Positions 36,211 through 45,300 of a stretch of DNA of 64,000 nt are shown here, one piece after another. Position 1 is the first letter of the stretch. Each line of letters opens with the position of its first letter. The notes below the pieces were generated by a model that did no database searches, was not told the DNA's origin, and saw only the letters and a list, made by a program, of their open reading frames with translations. The stretch spans positions 1,116,001-1,180,000 of the forward strand of contig NZ_NIDE01000014.1 of assembly GCF_002197845.1 (NCBI RefSeq), in the 5' to 3' direction. This DNA comes from Fimbriiglobus ruber. Its GTDB lineage: Bacteria; Planctomycetota; Planctomycetia; Gemmatales; Gemmataceae. A program made the position numbers and the translations under genes.

Positions 36211-37128
36211 CTACCTTACGGAGCTTTCCACGTCTGTTTCCATCCCAGGGAGGGCGGGTTGGATCGCAGGCGGGGCTGGTCGAGGTGGGCGGCCCGGGCG
36301 CGAGACCAGTTCGACGGGGGCAGTTGGGGTAAACTGGGAGCTCGTTATCAAGTTTGCGGCCGGGGCGCAGGCAGCCAACGCCTCGCGGCCCGCCCGGGCG
36401 GCGAGTTCGGGGGTGTTACAGTCGCGACTGAGGTGAAGCTGAACGAGGTGACGCAAGCCGTCCGGTCCGCCCGATTTCGCGACCGCACGGGTCAGTTCGG
36501 CGGCTTGGGCGTTCGAGAGGTGGCCGTTCTTGCCGAGAACCCGGCTCACGAGGATCGCGGGGCGACCGCTGGCTCGTTGCATGGCCACGTCGTGGTTGTA
36601 CTCGACGGCCAGCAGGTCGACCCCGGCCAGCAGGCGCGTCAATTCCGAGGTGACGTGACCCGCGTCGGACACGTACCCGACCGCCCACCCGCTTTGACCC
36701 GCGCCGTCGCGGCTCTCGAATCGGAACGCGAACGTCGGCTCCGAATCGTGCGGCACGCGGATCGGGAGGGCGGATAAAGTCGGAGCGAGGTCGAACCAGC
36801 CGTTGCCGAACGGCCGCGCCAAGCCGGCCCGCCGGAGCGGTTCGTGTTCGGCGCGGGCGGCGAGCATGGCGTGGTGGTCGGGGTGCGCGACCAGCGGGAC
36901 GTTCAGCCGGCGGAGGTGTTCGAGGGTGTACGAATTCCAGTGGTCCCCGTGCGTGTGGGTGAGCAGCACGGCGGACACCGACTTCCACGACCGCCCGACG
37001 GCCGAGAGTCGGGCGGCCAGGACGTGTGGCGGAAACCCGCAGTCGATCAGCAGGCCGAGCCCGTCGACTTCCAACAAACTCGCGTTGCCGGAACTCCCAC
37101 TACCCAGAACACAAAACCGTGCCGCCAT
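36211..37128 (-). CDS. Metallo-beta-lactamase-fold hydrolase (WalJ/YycJ-like)
   Basis: The protein is 305 aa from the ATG at 37128 (MAARFCVLGSGSSGNASLLE), which matches the family start. The MBL motif LLTHTHGDHW (HxHxDH) lies at about residues 60-69, and later VGYVSDAGHV supplies the next metal ligands. It is likely a metal-dependent phosphodiesterase or nuclease, as in the YycJ/exonuclease-like family. The open frame continues upstream across the tRNA-Ala terminator region but that extension is not coding. Confidence 0.9.
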   Translation of the reverse strand: MAARFCVLGSGSSGNASLLEVDGLGLLIDCGFPPHVLAARLSAVGRSWKSVSAVLLTHTHGDHWNSYTLEHLRRLNVPLVAHPDHHAMLAARAEHEPLRRAGLARPFGNGWFDLAPTLSALPIRVPHDSEPTFAFRFESRDGAGQSGWAVGYVSDAGHVTSELTRLLAGVDLLAVEYNHDVAMQRASGRPAILVSRVLGKNGHLSNAQAAELTRAVAKSGGPDGLRHLVQLHLSRDCNTPELAARAGREALAACAPAANLITSSQFTPTAPVELVSRPGRPPRPAPPAIQPALPGMETDVESSVR

Positions 37129-37319
37129 CGAATCCCCGGGTCGGAACTGCGCCCGCCACTTACCACGGGTGGGCGTTTGTCGGAAGGGCTGATGATATTT
37201 GTTGTACCCGATGTCGGAAGTCGTGAGGTAGCAGCGTTGCGGAACCGCGACATCGGTTTTGCGTTGCCATCGAGTGATTGCGGGAGGCAAATCGAGCGAT
37301 TGACGTGCCGTCAAAGCGA

Positions 37320-37353
37320 CGAGCCCCGCGAAACTTTCGTTTCGCGGGGCTCG
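37320..37353 (-). terminator. Hairpin after tRNA-Ala
   Basis: CGAGCCCCGCGAAAC and its exact reverse complement enclose a TTTC loop. It is just downstream of the minus-strand tRNA and is followed on that strand by a short T-containing stretch. It may also shield the MBL gene from read-through. Confidence 0.65.
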
Positions 37354-37376
37354 TGGTTTCCGCTATTCCAGTCGAG

Positions 37377-37449
37377 TGGAGATGGGGGGGATCGAACCCC
37401 CGACCTCATGAATGCCATTCATGCGCTCTCCCAGCTGAGCTACATCCCC
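37377..37449 (-). tRNA. tRNA-Ala (GGC anticodon)
   Basis: The minus strand folds as a complete cloverleaf of 73 nt without encoded CCA. The acceptor stem is GGGGATG/CATCTCC with the G3-U70 wobble pair that marks alanine tRNAs. The D-arm TAGCTC and AGCTGGGAGAGC are standard. The anticodon stem CATGA/TCATG holds the loop ATGGCAT with anticodon GGC. The T-arm is GGGGGTTCGATCCCCC. The alanine identity is supported by both the anticodon and the G3-U70 pair. Confidence 0.95.
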
Positions 37450-37545
37450 AACTGCTTGAAAATAACCTATCGGCAGCGTTTCCGAGTGTCAACCCGTCCT
37501 CCGGCGAAATCACCCTCGGGCCGAGGTCCGCGGGCGATTCCCGGG

Positions 37546-38849
37546 TCACTTGGAAAGGTCAACGCAGATCATTTCCTTGTCGTTCCGCACGTACATGTGC
37601 TTGTTCGCGAAGGCCGGCGCACACCACACGACCTTGCGGCCGAACGCCGTGCTGCTCGGGGCGATCACCTTGGTGCGGTCGGTCTCTTCGTACCCCGCGC
37701 GGGAGAGTTTGCCGATCACGAGGTCGCCCTTCTCGTTGAAGAAGAAAAAGCGGTCGCCTTGCTTGATGATGAACGCGGTCCCGGAGTTGACCGGCTTGTC
37801 GCCGTCGATCGGGTTCGTCGTCGACCAGAGCCGCTTGCCGCTCGGGATTTCGAACGCGAACATCTGGCCGCTCTGGTCGAACCCGTAAATGACGCCGTCG
37901 TCCTGGAATGGCTGCACGTTGATCGGCGACAGCCCGTGGTTCCGCTTGTCCTGCCAGACAACCTCCGCGGCCGGCTTGTCGGTCGCCAGTTTCAGGAGGA
38001 TGCTCTTGTCCGAGTACCCGGCCCCGTAGAGGTAGTCGCCGATCTTTATGGGGGACATGATGATCGCCCCGTTCGTGGCCTGGTACGGAACGGACCAGAG
38101 GCGGTGGCCGTCTTCCGGGTCGATGGCTGTCACCGCGTTGGGCCGGAGCAGCACGAGTTGGCGGACGCCACCGGCTTCAATAATCGTCGGCGGGCAGTAC
38201 CCTTGTTCGGACGATGTTTGTGACTTCCACAGCTCGTTGCCCGTCTCCTTATCGAACGCGACCACGTGGCTCCCCTCGCCGCCGGCGAGGGTGATGAGCT
38301 TCTTCCCGTCGACCAGCGGGTGGGCGGCGTAGCCCCAGAGGGCGGCCTTGGTGTGGTAATCGGCCTTCAGGTCTTTCTGCCAAACAATCTTCCCCGATTC
38401 GACCTCGCAGCAGAGGAGGTTTCCTTCGGCGCCGAGGAAGTAGACCTTGTTGCCGTCGACGGTCGGCGTGCAGCGCGGGCCGCCGGGGTACGAGATGGTG
38501 TATTTGACCGGGTACGAGTGTTCCCAGAGCCGCTTGCCGGACTGCTCGTCCAGGCAGAATACCGTCTCGGTACCGTCGCTGGCTTTCCGATCGAAGTTGC
38601 CTTCGCCGAGGTCGGTCTTGCCGACGTACTCCAGGCAGAAGGCGCGGCCGGCGGCAACGGCCGGCCCCGCGTACCCGCCCTTCACCGGGCTGCGCCACAG
38701 CACCTTGGGGCCGCCGGCCGGGAACTTGTCGAGGACGCCAGTTTCCCGCCAGACGTTGTCCCGCTTCGGCCCCATCCACTGGGGCCAGTCGTCGGCGCGG
38801 GCGAGCGGGTCGCGAGCAGGAGCAGAACGAGCGCGGTCCGTGCGGGCAT
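37546..38849 (-). CDS. Secreted PQQ-like beta-propeller protein, with an apparent frameshift in the signal peptide
   Basis: The mature protein starts at about ADDWPQWMGP and is a PQQ/WD-like eight-bladed propeller with repeated blade motifs (VFCLDEQSGKRLWE, LLCCEVESGKIVWQKDL, VVAFDKETGNELWKS, AIDPEDGHRLWS, FAFEIPSGKRLWS). It is a ~420-residue secreted protein with no catalytic motif for PQQ dehydrogenases. A good start lies at 38849: GGAGG site, then MPARTALVLLLLA, a textbook signal peptide. That start is in a different frame from the mature part. One base appears to be missing at about 38811-38816; the total from 38849 to 37546 is 1304 bases. Other frames give implausible N-termini. This is either a natural frameshift or an assembly error. 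Confidence 0.75.
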
Positions 38850-39008
38850 GGCGGAGCCTCCGGAGGTTTCGGGAAAGCGTGAGGAGCGTTACGGATATTG
38901 TTGTCGGCCGGAGGCCGCGGCGGCAAGCCGTCAGGAGGATTGGTGAGTCGTGGAGGAAGTTCTCGGTGGCGGCAACGTGGCTGAACCGTGGCGACCTGCC
39001 GGAACAAG

Positions 39009-39782
39009 TCAAGTGCATTGATTGCTGACACTGATAGCTTGGCAATATTCACACCAGACGAACGACAATCTGCCCGAATCTCCTCCGGCGATAGTCGAAT
39101 AAAGCGGTTCCTCGTCTTCCTCGGGTTGGATGAGCATGAAGAACTGCATATGCGTCTTTTTACCTTCTTGGCAGCCCGGATTCGGACACGTTGTTACCGG
39201 GTATCCCACCGGAAAGAAGATGTCTGGGAGTTCATAGTCGGCATTCTCCAAAGTGTCCGCAGGAGGGTTCAAGATCTTGGGATACATGGTGTTGAGGGCG
39301 TCGAGAAGAGTTTGTTCCTCGGCTGCGTCCAGTTCCGGGAAGGAGAATAAGTTCCGGTAAAAGAAATAATCGTCCGGGTTGCGCGAATCGAATGTTGTCC
39401 AGGTGATTTCCATCGGACGGTACCGAAATCCGTTCGCATACTGGGCATCGAATACGGCAACGCTGTCGACATCGGGCGTCAACGGATTGTCCGAAAGGGC
39501 GATTGGTTCGATCCGGTCGTCACTCAACAAGCGGTAGTCGAATCGGCCAAGGGTTGTGCAAAACGGGTAGTAGGTTGTCAGACGGGTCAGACCCGGGATC
39601 GTGATGCCGAGATCGGGATCGGAGAGGTCGAGGTCGAAAAGTGGAATGGCTGCCCGCCCGGTCACGGGCTCTTGCGCGCCCTGGTGCCGGGTTGGCCCGC
39701 CGAACGTGTGCTGATACGGTCCCTGGCCTTCCGACAGAGTCCCGTAGCGGAGCCCCGGAGGGTTACAAATAAAGATGATCAT
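39009..39782 (-). CDS. Protein with a C-terminal zinc-ribbon-like motif, possible DUF1963 relative
   Basis: The protein is 257 aa from the ATG at 39782. There is no signal peptide. The central part (LFDLDLSDPDLGITIPGL, ANGFRYRPMEITW) is acidic and beta-rich. The C-terminal third carries CPNPGCQ and WCEYCQ, two cysteine pairs that could bind zinc, with MQFFMLIQPEEDEEPLY between them. The layout recalls the YwqG/DUF1963 proteins, often found as immunity or housekeeping proteins, but the match is weak. It starts only six bases after the stop of the RelE-like gene, suggesting one transcript. Confidence 0.6.
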   Translation of the reverse strand: MIIFICNPPGLRYGTLSEGQGPYQHTFGGPTRHQGAQEPVTGRAAIPLFDLDLSDPDLGITIPGLTRLTTYYPFCTTLGRFDYRLLSDDRIEPIALSDNPLTPDVDSVAVFDAQYANGFRYRPMEITWTTFDSRNPDDYFFYRNLFSFPELDAAEEQTLLDALNTMYPKILNPPADTLENADYELPDIFFPVGYPVTTCPNPGCQEGKKTHMQFFMLIQPEEDEEPLYSTIAGGDSGRLSFVWCEYCQAISVSNQCT

Positions 39783-39788
39783 ATCCGC

Positions 39789-40069
39789 TCACAAAGTGAT
39801 TCCGGCAGTCGCCAAAATAGCGTGTCGCTTGGCCACGTCCAGGACGGTGATCGTTTCTCTGTCAATCGAGAAAAAGATTCTGATGTCAGTATTCGTCATG
39901 AATACGCGGACGCCCGGCACCGTGTCCAAAACGTGTGAATTCTCGCGCACAAATGATCATCATCCCAGTTGCCGAGTTGGTCAATCCAGGTGTTAACCTT
40001 ACGCGCCTCCTCCGGGTCGAGTGTCCGCAAGGCAATGTCAACTTCTGGGGTGGTGACGATCTTTTTCAT
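39789..40069 (-). pseudogene. RelE/ParE-like toxin gene broken by a one-base deletion
   Basis: The frame from ATG at 40069 reads MKKIVTTPEVDIALRTLDPE and continues to NWDDDHL, then becomes meaningless and stops. If one base is added at about 39949-39954, within the TTTG context, the next frame continues as FVRENSHVLDTVPG, then RVFMTNTDIRIFFSIDRETI and a stop at 39789. That gives a 93-residue RelE-type toxin: TNTDIRIFFSIDRETITVLD is the C-terminal strand pattern of this family. No antitoxin gene is visible next to it. Inactivation would fit an orphan toxin, but a sequencing error is equally possible. Confidence 0.65.
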
Positions 40070-40151
40070 GGTTTCAGCTTCCATCCCCTCTGGCCGACCA
40101 CAAGTTCGGACGGGCCCTGGCATCAGGTCATGCAAACCCTCATCACGGCGT

Positions 40152-41255
40152 TTACTTCTGCATGATCGGCAGGTAGTTGTTCGGGAGTTGCAGGATGATG
40201 CAGGCCATCGCGGTCGCGTAGGACGCGCCGTGCCAGTCGGTCCAGACGCCGCCAGTACGGGTGCGGATGATGAGTTCGTCCCGGATGGCAGGGAACCACT
40301 CGGCCCAGTAGTTGCCACCGGCCGTCCACATGGCAAGGGCCGCGTAATAGTGGCCGTAGAAGTAGTAGTCCGGGTGGGCGTCGACCGGGCCGCGGCGGGG
40401 GCGGCCGGGGAGGAATTGCATCAGGTACCCGAGGCCCCGCTCAATCTCGCGGCCCTCGTAAATCCCCGCGCTGAACAGGCCGACCACGGCCGCGGCCGAG
40501 CGCGCGAACGCCGACCCGGCCAGCGTCTGGCCCTTGATGTAGCAGAACCCGCCGTCCCGCTGCTGGCACGATTTGATGTACTCGACACACTTGTCCACGA
40601 CCGACTTCGGGACCATGATGCCGGCGTTTCGGGCGGCTCGCAGGGCCATGAGTTGGGCCACCGTGACCGAGACGTCGGCCTGGTTCGGGAACGGGTCGTA
40701 CCGCCAGCCGCCGTCCTTGTTCTGGGCCGTGCGGATCAGGGCGATGGCCTTTTCGAGCGTGTCCCGGACCCGCTTCTGGCGGGCCGGGTCCGGGAACATC
40801 CCGTAGATCTCGGACAGGAACAGGGTGCCGAACCCGTGCTGGTACATCGACCCGTGCGACCGCACCTCGTCCGCGTTCTGGAGATACCCCGTCGGGACAC
40901 TAGCCGCCCCGCGGGCGACGACGTAGTCGGCGGCCCGGCCGACCACGTTGCCGAAGTCCCCGCGGCCGGGTTGGTGGCCGCCGGCCATGAGGGCGAGCCC
41001 GGCCAGGCCGGTGATCGCGACGTTGCCGAGCCCGGTCTTGTTGTCCGAGAACGACCCGTCCGGCGCCTGGTTGGCGGCGAGGTATTCGAGCCCCCGGCGG
41101 ACGATCGTCTGGGCCTCGGGAGATAGCCAGTCGCCGGCGCCGACCGCCGGGGGTTGGGTGTCGTCCGCGTGGGTGACGAGCGCCAGGGCACCGCCCGCGC
41201 CCAAGACGGCGGCGGTACGGAGGGCATGGCGGCGGGTGACGAAGTCTGAAATCAT
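40152..41255 (-). CDS. Prenyltransferase/squalene-oxidase-repeat protein (Tat-type signal)
   Basis: The protein is 367 aa from the ATG at 41255 (MISDFVTRRHALRTAA), giving a Tat-like twin-arginine signal followed by AVLGAGGALALVTHA. The rest consists of alpha-toroid repeats with QW-like motifs (LEYLAANQAPDGSFS, ALIRTAQNKDGGWRYDPF, IKSCQQRDGGFCYIKG), as in prenyltransferase/squalene-oxidase-repeat and terpenoid-cyclase-like proteins. It has no obvious DxDD catalytic motif, so it may be a binding rather than cyclase protein. It is the third gene of the minus-strand set with the Gly-rich protein and the DUF4175-like protein. Confidence 0.82.
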   Translation of the reverse strand: MISDFVTRRHALRTAAVLGAGGALALVTHADDTQPPAVGAGDWLSPEAQTIVRRGLEYLAANQAPDGSFSDNKTGLGNVAITGLAGLALMAGGHQPGRGDFGNVVGRAADYVVARGAASVPTGYLQNADEVRSHGSMYQHGFGTLFLSEIYGMFPDPARQKRVRDTLEKAIALIRTAQNKDGGWRYDPFPNQADVSVTVAQLMALRAARNAGIMVPKSVVDKCVEYIKSCQQRDGGFCYIKGQTLAGSAFARSAAAVVGLFSAGIYEGREIERGLGYLMQFLPGRPRRGPVDAHPDYYFYGHYYAALAMWTAGGNYWAEWFPAIRDELIIRTRTGGVWTDWHGASYATAMACIILQLPNNYLPIMQK

Positions 41256-41306
41256 GGCGAGTCCCTGCATCCGCGATCGGCCCGTGGGCGGTTTTCCTTC
41301 GGCTAG

Positions 41307-42319
41307 TTACGGCTTTTTCGTCGTCCGCTCGCGCTCGGCGAGCGAGGAGTAATACTGCTGAAGCAGGTCGCCATACGAGGGCATGAACTGTTCCTTGTAA
41401 TACTGGCTCATTTGCTGCCGGAGTCGCTCGGGGAGGTGGCCCCAGACCTGTTTGTGAACGGGGTCGTCGAACGGGAGCGAGGGGGTGGACTTGGTGCCGC
41501 CGCCGCCGTCGGGGTGGTCACCGGGGGCGCCGGATTTGGCGGACCCACCCGGCGCCATCGGGGTGTTCTCTTTGCCGCCGGGCCCGCCTTTCGCGGTTCC
41601 GCCCGGCATCGGGTCTTTGTCGCCCGGCTCGCGGCCGTCGCCCGGGGTTTTACCAGCCGTCTCGCCGCGCTCCTGCTCGCGCCGCTCGCGCCACCCACCG
41701 CGGGACTTCTGCCCGCCGTTCCCCCCGCCCATCGGGGGTTTCCCTTGACCCTCGGGCTTACTGCCACCGGAGCCACCTTTGGCGTTCTGGTTACCCGACT
41801 GGCCACTACTGCCGTTCTTCTGCTGCGACCCCGAGCCGCCGTTCTTGGACTGGCCAGTCCCGCCGTTGTTGGATTGGTCTCCGCCACTGTTCGATTGACC
41901 ACCACTGCCCGGGTTCTGGGCTCCGCCACCACCCGAATTACTCTGGCCATCGCCGCCGCCCCTCCGCCACCCCCACCCATCGGGGGTGGGTTTTCGGCCC
42001 GCTTCAAAAGTGCGTCGATGTCCTTGAGGGCCTGGTCCTGCGACTTGAGTGTGGGCGCGGTGGTGTCACTGTCCTTGAGGCGGTCGGCCGCGGATTTGGT
42101 GTTCTTCGTGATGCGGTCGGCCAGCTTCGCCGGGTCATCCGGGTTGGCGGACTCTGCGGGCGCGGCATCAGGTTTTGGCGCGTCCTGGGGCGCGGGAGGT
42201 CGGTTGAAGGCAGCGGCCGGGATGCGCGGGAGCAGGGGCACGACGCCGGCTGAAGCCGCCGCAGGCCAGAAACCGGCAGTCAGAGTGAGCGCGGCGAGCG
42301 CGCGGGCGGTGCGGGTCAT
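41307..42319 (-). CDS. Gly/Gln/Ser-rich secreted protein, apparent frameshift in a G run
   Basis: The N-terminal frame starts at ATG 42319 with a signal peptide (MTRTARALAALTLTAGFW, then AAASAG). It continues through KLADRITKNTKSAADRLKDS and LLKRAENPPPMGGGG, and then runs into a basic low-complexity nonsense tail. In the next frame the sequence continues smoothly as GDGQSNSGGGGAQNPGSGGQ, Ser/Gly/Asn/Gln-rich repeats and a helical end (WGHLPERLRQQMSQYYKEQF). The break is in the GC-rich bases 41951-41985; the span is 1013 bases, consistent with one missing base. The restored protein is ~337 aa with a C-terminal helix that may contact the neighbours. The ATG overlaps the stop of the DUF4175-like gene. 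Confidence 0.75.
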
Positions 42320-45300
42320 GGCAGCTCCGGCTCGGTGCGGAAAATGGACGCGAGTTTGTCGAACAACTCGGCCACGTCCCGCTGGCCTTGTTCCAGTTCC
42401 TTGAGTTCGTCCCGCTCGTCGTCGGTCAAGCGGTCCGGGTTCGGGTGGGCCTTGGCGAACGCGACGGTCCGCTCGTTCACCTCGGCCTGCATCGCGCGGA
42501 GAGCTTTGAGCTGGGCCAGCGGCGGGATGCCGCCCTGATTTCCTTGGCCGCCCGCCGCCCCTTCGTTCTCGCCGCCTTGCCCCCCGTTGCCGCCGCCGGC
42601 GGCCTGTTCCGGCTTGGCCTTGGGGTCTTCTTTCAGGGTATCCAAAATCTGGTCGAGCCGCCGCAGCGCCAGTTGCATCGGCCGCCGAAGTCGCTCGTCC
42701 GTCGCCGTCTCCGCTTCCGCATCGAACTTGGCGGTCGGGTCGGCGTTTAACAGGTCGTCCTTCCGCTCGGCGGCGGCCTTGGCGGCCTTCTCCATCGCCG
42801 CGGCGGCCTGGGTTGCCAGCTTGTTGAAGACGGGCAGTTCCGCCAATTGTTTGGTGGCGGCCGCCCGGAGGTCTTCGGCGAGTTGCTTCTCGCGGTCGTC
42901 CAGGTCGCCCAGGCTGGCGATCTGGGCGCGGCCCCACTTCTTTGCTTTCGTCGCTTCGCCCTGGAGCCGGGCCACCTCGTCGACGGCCGCCTTCTGCCGC
43001 TCGCGGATCGCCTTCAACAGCTCGGCCAGTTGCTCCCGCTGTTCGCGAGAAAGCTGCTCGCGGTCCTGCTTCTTCTCGGCGTCGAGCTTGCCGAGCGCGT
43101 CGTCGAGTCGGTCGAGGGCTTCGGCCTGCTGCTCGTCCGGCGGTCGGCCGTTTTCCAGCGCGTCGCGTGCCGCGTCCATCTGTTCGGCGGCCTTGCGGAC
43201 CGCTTCCGCGGGCTTCTCGGCACGATCGCGGGTGAGCTTCTGAACGAGCTGCTCGGCCTTGCGACGGAGTGCTTCCTGCTCGCGGGCGAGCTTGTTCAAT
43301 TCCTTGGCCCGCTTCTCCGGGTCGGCGATCTCGGACGCCGCCTTGGTTTTCTTGCGCAGCTCGTCCTGCTCGGCCGCCAGCTTGTCGACTTCGTCGGCTG
43401 TGGCGTCCGGCTTCTTGCTCAGCACGTCCGGCGTCTCGGTCGGCTTCTCGACGAGTTCGTTGGTGAGCTTGTCCAGTCGGTCGGCGGCCGCGCGGGCGGC
43501 GGCGGCCGACTCCCCGGGTCGGTTCTGCCGCAACTCCTCGGCCGACCGGCGGACATCTTGCGGCAGGGCGTCGCCGCCGGCTTCGCGAACCGCCTTCCGC
43601 AGCGCCTCGGCCTCGGTGCGGGCGCGGTCGGCTGCCGTCTGGAGAGCCTCGGCTTCGGCGGCAAGTGCGTCCGCGGCGGCCTTCGCCGCGTCGGCGGCGA
43701 GGCCTGGGGGCATCGCCTCGGCCGCCGCCTTCGCGCGGGTGGCTTCCGCTTTCTTGGCGGTGGCGGCGGCCGCGGCGGTCCGGGCAGCCGCGTCTTTCTG
43801 GTCCGCGAGTCGGCCCGCCTTGCTGAGCAGGCCGCTCGCTTGTTCGGCGAGCTGATCGAGTTTGCCCGCCGGGGTATCGAGTTTCGCCTTCTCGTCCGGG
43901 CTCAGTTGGTCGGGCGACCGGCCGGCCGGCACCGCGTCGGCGGCCTTGTTCGCCTGCTCGGTCGCGCGGGCGAGCTGGTCCTGGGCGGCCCGGGCCTCGC
44001 CCCGGACCTCGCCGGCCCCGCCCCATTGTTCGAGGCGTTCGAGGAGCTTGGCCAGCGCGTCCTCGGCGTCCTTTTGGTGTCCGTTCGCCTTGGTTAGCAG
44101 CTCCGCCAGCTTTTTTGCGTCTGGAGCGTTGGCCGGTCCGGGTTTCTCGGACTCCTGCCGGCCGGCCGCGAGGGGTGTTTCGGCCCCGTCTAAATGCTGA
44201 TCGACGATCCGCCCCAGGTCGTCGGCCGTGGCCTCGACTTTCTCGGTGACCGGTGACCGGGGCAGGTTGTTTGCCCTGGCGATCTGTCGCAGCTCCTCAG
44301 CCTTGGCCCGCAACCCCTCGGCCGGGTCGGCGATCCGGTTGCGGACGTGCCGCTGGGCCTGCTCGGCGGTGCCCAGCTTGGCGGCGTCCTCGGGCTTTTG
44401 CGCGCCACCGGCCGCCGCCTTCGCCACTTCACCCACTGCTTCCCGCGCCTCCCGCTGTTCGTCCTTGAGCCGTAGCAGCTCGGGTCGCATGGCGGCGAGT
44501 TCTTTTTGAAACTGTGCTTCGAGTGACGACCGGCTGCGGACGCGGATCTCGATTTCCTTACTCCGACCGGGTTCCTTCAAGGCGGTCCGGTCGTCCCAGT
44601 CGGTCGCGATGGCCCGGAGGACGATCACGTCTCCGTCGACCGGCGGGGTGCCATCGGGTCGGACCAGCGCGGCGAGGGGGACAGAACGAACCGCGTCGAC
44701 CCCGACCGGCTTGGCGCGGGCCAGTATGGCGGGGCCGCCCGCGACGGCCGGCGCGACCGCCACGGCGGTGGACAGGTCGGTGAGGGAAATCACCCGGGCA
44801 ACCGCGTCCGGCCCGCCGGTGCGGTATTCGAGGCCCACCGTCTTCACCGCGAACGGCCGGTCCTCCGCCCGCGCACGGACGGCTAACACGGTCGTCGGGA
44901 GTAGCGTGAGCGCGTCTTTCCCGTGCGCCGGGCGTTCCAGGATCACGACCGGCGACGGGTCGGGGAACACTCGGAAGTCGAACAGCCGGGTGCCGGTCAA
45001 CCCGGCCCCCTCGACGGGCTCGTCGGTGAACCGGAGGGCGTACAGGCCGGGCAGCGGCGGGATGAAGTCGGCTTCGAGGATCGTCCCGTCCGGGCCGCTC
45101 ACCCGGACCGGAATGTCCGTCAGGGGCACGGCCGCGAGCTGGCTCGTCGCATACGCAGACAGGGCGTTGGCCCCGGCGAGCGGGGCGCAGGCGAGCGCGG
45201 TCGGGAGCGGCCCCAGGTCGGATTGGAGGTGGAACGAAGCGCTGGAAATCCGCTGGTCGGCCGCCGCACGGAAGTGGATCTGCGTGCCCGCGACGGCTTC

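Noticed and set aside
41408-44026. 872-codon minus-strand frame overlapping the DUF4175-like gene
   Set aside because: Its first ~570 codons are an Arg/Gly-rich shadow of the coiled-coil gene. Only the last part from 42319 is the genuine signal-peptide protein, which I list separately.
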